Positions 13,701 through 14,906 of a stretch of DNA of 14,906 nt are shown one piece after another (position 1 is the stretch's first letter; every line of letters starts with the position of its first letter). Below the pieces are notes generated by a model that was given only the letters and a program-made list of their open reading frames with translations, searched no databases and had not been told where the DNA came from. The DNA comes from CAZFNQ01 sp964652125 (GTDB lineage Bacteria > Patescibacteriota > Saccharimonadia > Saccharimonadales > JANWIN01): contig CAZZAE010000023.1 of NCBI GenBank assembly GCA_964652125.1, positions 1 through 14,906 on the forward strand. Reading direction: 5' to 3'. Both the position numbers and the translations under genes were made by a program.

Positions 13701-14843
13701 GGTTGTACCACCGACAGATAATAACTGAGCGGCTGTACCAGATAAACCAAGACCAACTCGATGATTTGTAGCATCTACTTTCAATGTATTGGTATCGACT
13801 GTTAGGTTCTTGCCAGCAGCAATTGTTGTCACTCCGTTTAAAGACACCGCACCACTTCCGGTTCCAAAGCTTCCACCGCCATTTTGAAGGAAGCTACCTG
13901 AAGCTTGGTTATAGCCAGTCACACCAGTTACGGCTCCAAGATTACTTAAGTTAAATGTATTTGAAGCTAAAGCTAGGGTACCAGTCGTGTTGCCGATACT
14001 TGTATTGCTGGTACCCGATGTATTTAACTGAACAGCCCCTCCGCTAGCAGTTAAGCCAGTTCCAAATATACCCGTGCCAGTAATGTTTAAGTTACCCACG
14101 TCTGCAATTCCAGGAGTAGAATTTTGTAAACTAACGAAATTACCAGAGCCAACTCCAGCCGCTGTGTAAGCTGATACACAAGCTGATTCGGCAGCGTTAC
14201 TACATATAGTATATGGACTACCGACTGGGTTATCATTCCGTGCGAAGTTAAATTGCACGTTGCCCGTGGCAACTCCATTAAAGCCAACTGTTGTCGTATT
14301 TCCACCGCTAGTTGCAGTTATTACTGTACTTGAACTTCCCTGTAATGTGAGAGCTTGGTTCTGACTTCCAATTGTTAAACTCCCTCCAGGAGTAATGTTT
14401 AGTGTGCCCACGCTTTGTATCAAAGGTGTTGTTAGACCAGTGCCAAAGTAGCCATTCCTAAATGTGGCACCGGCTGAGCCAATATCTACAGAGTTAGTCA
14501 CTCCAGGTAATAGCGATGAATTAATTGCTACACTTTGGAGGTTGGATAATGAAGTGTTAGCACCACCGCCAGAACCACCTAGACAATTACCTGTATTTAG
14601 ACAAATGGTACCGCTAGCATCAGGTAATGTCAGCGTCCTTGTTCCGCCAGTTGAGACTCCGCTAAATAAGAAATTATTTGTGCTTGGACTTGAAGAAGTA
14701 CCAGATAAAAACAGTTGTCCGAAAGGTAGGGTTGCTGAACCAACATTAATAGCTCCAGCAGCTCCTGGTAACAGAGAAGTGTTAATTGCAACACTTTGAA
14801 GATTATTTAATGTATCGCTTGCACCGCCGCCCACGCCCCCTAA
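10788..14843 (-). CDS. Giant Ser/Thr/Gly-rich repeat surface protein, N-terminus missing
   Basis: At least 1351 residues, made of short beta-strand repeats rich in Gly, Ser, Thr, Asn and Ala, as in tail-fibre-like or adhesin proteins common in CPR genomes. Visible modules include two copies of NLQSVAIN-SLLPG (14697-14813 and 14439-14552), a VDTSGNQVTLG module (about 12987-13068), GG-x-hydrophobic repeats of about 17 residues (12164-12387), a FLFTDASSNL ... DEQGTGSAVFNTSPSF module (about 11715-11850) and a C-terminal beta-rich domain (about 10791-11052) ending FSYHVIK. Eight close cysteine pairs suggest disulfides and an extracytoplasmic location. The apparent GTG start at 14834 is a valine in a linker repeat: codons continue in frame to 14843, where adapter sequence begins. 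No signal peptide can be seen because the N-terminus is lost. Likely a secreted or surface-anchored binding fibre; ligand unknown. Confidence 0.85.
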   Translation of the reverse strand, partial: LGGVGGGASDTLNNLQSVAINTSLLPGAAGAINVGSATLPFGQLFLSGTSSSPSTNNFLFSGVSTGGTRTLTLPDASGTICLNTGNCLGGSGGGANTSLSNLQSVAINSSLLPGVTNSVDIGSAGATFRNGYFGTGLTTPLIQSVGTLNITPGGSLTIGSQNQALTLQGSSSTVITATSGGNTTTVGFNGVATGNVQFNFARNDNPVGSPYTICSNAAESACVSAYTAAGVGSGNFVSLQNSTPGIADVGNLNITGTGIFGTGLTASGGAVQLNTSGTSNTSIGNTTGTLALASNTFNLSNLGAVTGVTGYNQASGSFLQNGGGSFGTGSGAVSLNGVTTIAAGKNLTVDTNTLKVDATNHRVGLGLSGTAAQLLSVGGTTGNFTVNSSGAVVAVGVNAGAGLLQGSAGLTITGNSALATVTASGTYNSNTFTGSALQFGSAGTATIQSASSQALTITGHNDSTWSTDTGNLTVQSASGSSSMLSLQGGSGGSINIGTANDGQITIGQTTNCTGYPGSGVWNLPPQGLCIGSGNSLGAYSRTLYLNTGSAGTVSGNINIVTGDSSAFSGLIHIGTGLAGNAPGQVLIQNAQDAFDSFEVSNSIGNALLTVDTSGNQVTLGDINKDTQGILRFVSTGAISGQGSYIITQGTSPSDAISSDVQFYLPSAAEDGHRLCTDSAASLCSITGDATYLKKNAKDVSTCTAAAGTSNCSNAGDWLYRFYNTSNAGGTHGVYVQDNGGGGIVLASATNQSSGYLFFGSTIGSFAGTGTLKFGVSGSGNVTFGSDINHTISVVAPSTATAGLSLTISAGATGSAGSSTNGGSLALNGGSASASNTGNGGNVQITGGAGHFFTGGNISLTGGTSSGSGAIGGSIDLESGAGGSGGGSGNILLGATRGDVLIGTNVDCGHALCVTGTENTDSIVVSGLANLNGFLDSQGGANIDNNSGTTTIGNITHQTTITASSFGLATNNIDISTLGAITGATGITSSGTINFSGLTPSRFLFTDASSNLASTNTATSLMLASTLSDEQGTGSAVFNTSPSFTTSVTTGTTNFSVFNTGATTVNAFGAASTINIGAAGAVISGNGALTIQAPTTTALTLNTAGAGTVNVGTSNSTTVSVGSSTATAVKIDCAASATTCSFGATANSHTTLLGSSTTTAATTLQSGAGGVSISSTGTIGIQSSASQAINIGTTTTTNVSIGNVGGTLNVASPATFSATLTVTGLSTLNGGLTVTGASTFNGQIISGGTALSTISPNANCGSGCTVSISGNDTAGTITINTGTGVAAGSLATITFNPTYSTAPLITITPITVPASSNFPQYYYSSGTSTFDLKAYNALTDSKTYTFSYHVIK
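12164..12387 (-). repeat. Glycine-rich 15-18-residue repeat block within the giant protein
   Basis: Successive units GGSLALNGG, GGNVQITGG, GGNISLTGG, GGSIDLESG and GNILLG recur every 15-18 residues, each with alternating hydrophobic residues flanked by Gly pairs. This spacing fits one beta-helix coil per unit. Confidence 0.6.
14439..14552 (-). repeat. Module copy 2: SLSNLQSVAINSSLLPG to RNGYFGTG
   Basis: Second copy of a 38-39-residue module whose first copy is at 14697-14813, offset by 87 residues (261 bases). It contains the NLQSVAIN-x-SLLPG heading followed by VDIGS and RNGYFG, a pattern I associate with tail-fibre and CPR surface proteins. Confidence 0.65.
14697..14813 (-). repeat. Module copy 1: TLNNLQSVAINTSLLPG to GQLFLSGT
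   Basis: First visible copy of the repeated module. It is preceded by LGGVGGGASD, which parallels CLGGSGGGAN before copy 2, so at least one more upstream unit should exist beyond the contig end. Confidence 0.65.
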
Positions 14844-14906
14844 AGATCGGAAGAGCCTCGTGTTGGGTCACAGAGGACGTCCGGGTGTTGTTCTAGGTGG
14901 TGGCCG
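14844..14906. other. Illumina TruSeq dual-index adapter read-through (not genomic)
   Basis: Begins with AGATCGGAAGAGC, the universal TruSeq adapter start, and continues with TCGTGT and GGG as in the universal adapter. The 63 bases fit exactly 33 (adapter) + 8 (i5 index) + 22 (P5 side). By hand comparison with the adapter as remembered, 26 of the first 33 and 18 of the last 22 bases agree, including GTGT, GGTGGT and the final GCCG except one base. The index reads ACGTCCGG. The many substitutions fit low-quality read tails. Confidence 0.93.

Noticed and set aside
10933..14799. Several plus-strand open frames of 60-130 codons opposite the giant gene
   Set aside because: Low-complexity repeats of GGT/ACT codons leave the opposite strand open; the translations are Val/Pro/Leu-rich with no domains or ribosome sites.
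10788..14843. CRISPR or tandem DNA repeat array in the repetitive region
   Set aside because: Repeats are protein-level, in frame and diverged at the DNA level, with no regular spacer structure.
1..14906. UGA recoding (SR1/Gracilibacteria-type code)
   Set aside because: tsf and prfA end at TGA at normal family lengths, and no internal TGA is needed in any gene.

Overview
The window looks like a contig end from a small-genome bacterium of the Candidate Phyla Radiation (Patescibacteria), most plausibly a Saccharibacteria (TM7) relative. This is inferred from the AT-rich coding style, a short EF-Ts, charged tails on ribosomal proteins, a shortened rpsB-tsf-frr-rseP cluster without pyrH/uppS/cdsA/dxr, near-leaderless promoters, and a giant Ser/Thr/Gly-rich repeat surface protein of a kind common in CPR genomes. 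TGA acts as an ordinary stop (tsf and prfA both end with it), which argues against the UGA-recoding SR1/Gracilibacteria. No rRNA, tRNA, CRISPR array or insertion sequence was seen.

Layout. (1) 1-3174, minus strand: a translation cluster read rpsB -> tsf -> frr, then a site-2-protease (rseP) cut by the window edge. (2) 3175-3363: a compact divergent control region with one good promoter on each strand, a repeated TAACAGA element and two mutually exclusive hairpins in the rpsB leader. (3) 3364-5675, plus strand: rpmE (bL31 type B), prfA (RF1) and prmC (RF1 glutamine methyltransferase); the last two overlap. (4) 5672-8060, minus strand: an LCP (LytR-CpsA-Psr) protein followed by an overlapping polytopic membrane protein of unknown function; the latter shares a CTAG stop palindrome with prmC. 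(5) 8061-8298: a divergent regulatory region, then lepB (signal peptidase I) on the plus strand to 9033. (6) 9048-10671, minus strand: parA-parB chromosome partitioning genes, parB starting at TTG behind a strong Shine-Dalgarno. (7) 10788-14843, minus strand: at least 1351 codons of a secreted/surface repeat protein with tail-fibre-like modules, its N-terminus missing.

The last 63 bases (14844-14906) are not genomic. They match, with errors, the reverse-complemented Illumina TruSeq dual-index adapter, and the join falls inside a repeat unit of the giant gene. The contig therefore stops in a repeat array and the N-terminal 'start' of that gene is an artefact.

Functionally, the left half is ribosome production and translation termination (S2, L31, EF-Ts, RRF, RF1, PrmC). 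The right half is cell envelope and surface (RseP-type protease, LCP, signal peptidase, giant adhesin-like protein) plus chromosome partitioning. I found no clearly new enzymatic system. The least ordinary signals are the giant protein with eight close cysteine pairs, the S2/L31 divergent control region, the near-leaderless promoters and a parS-like core inside the LCP gene.
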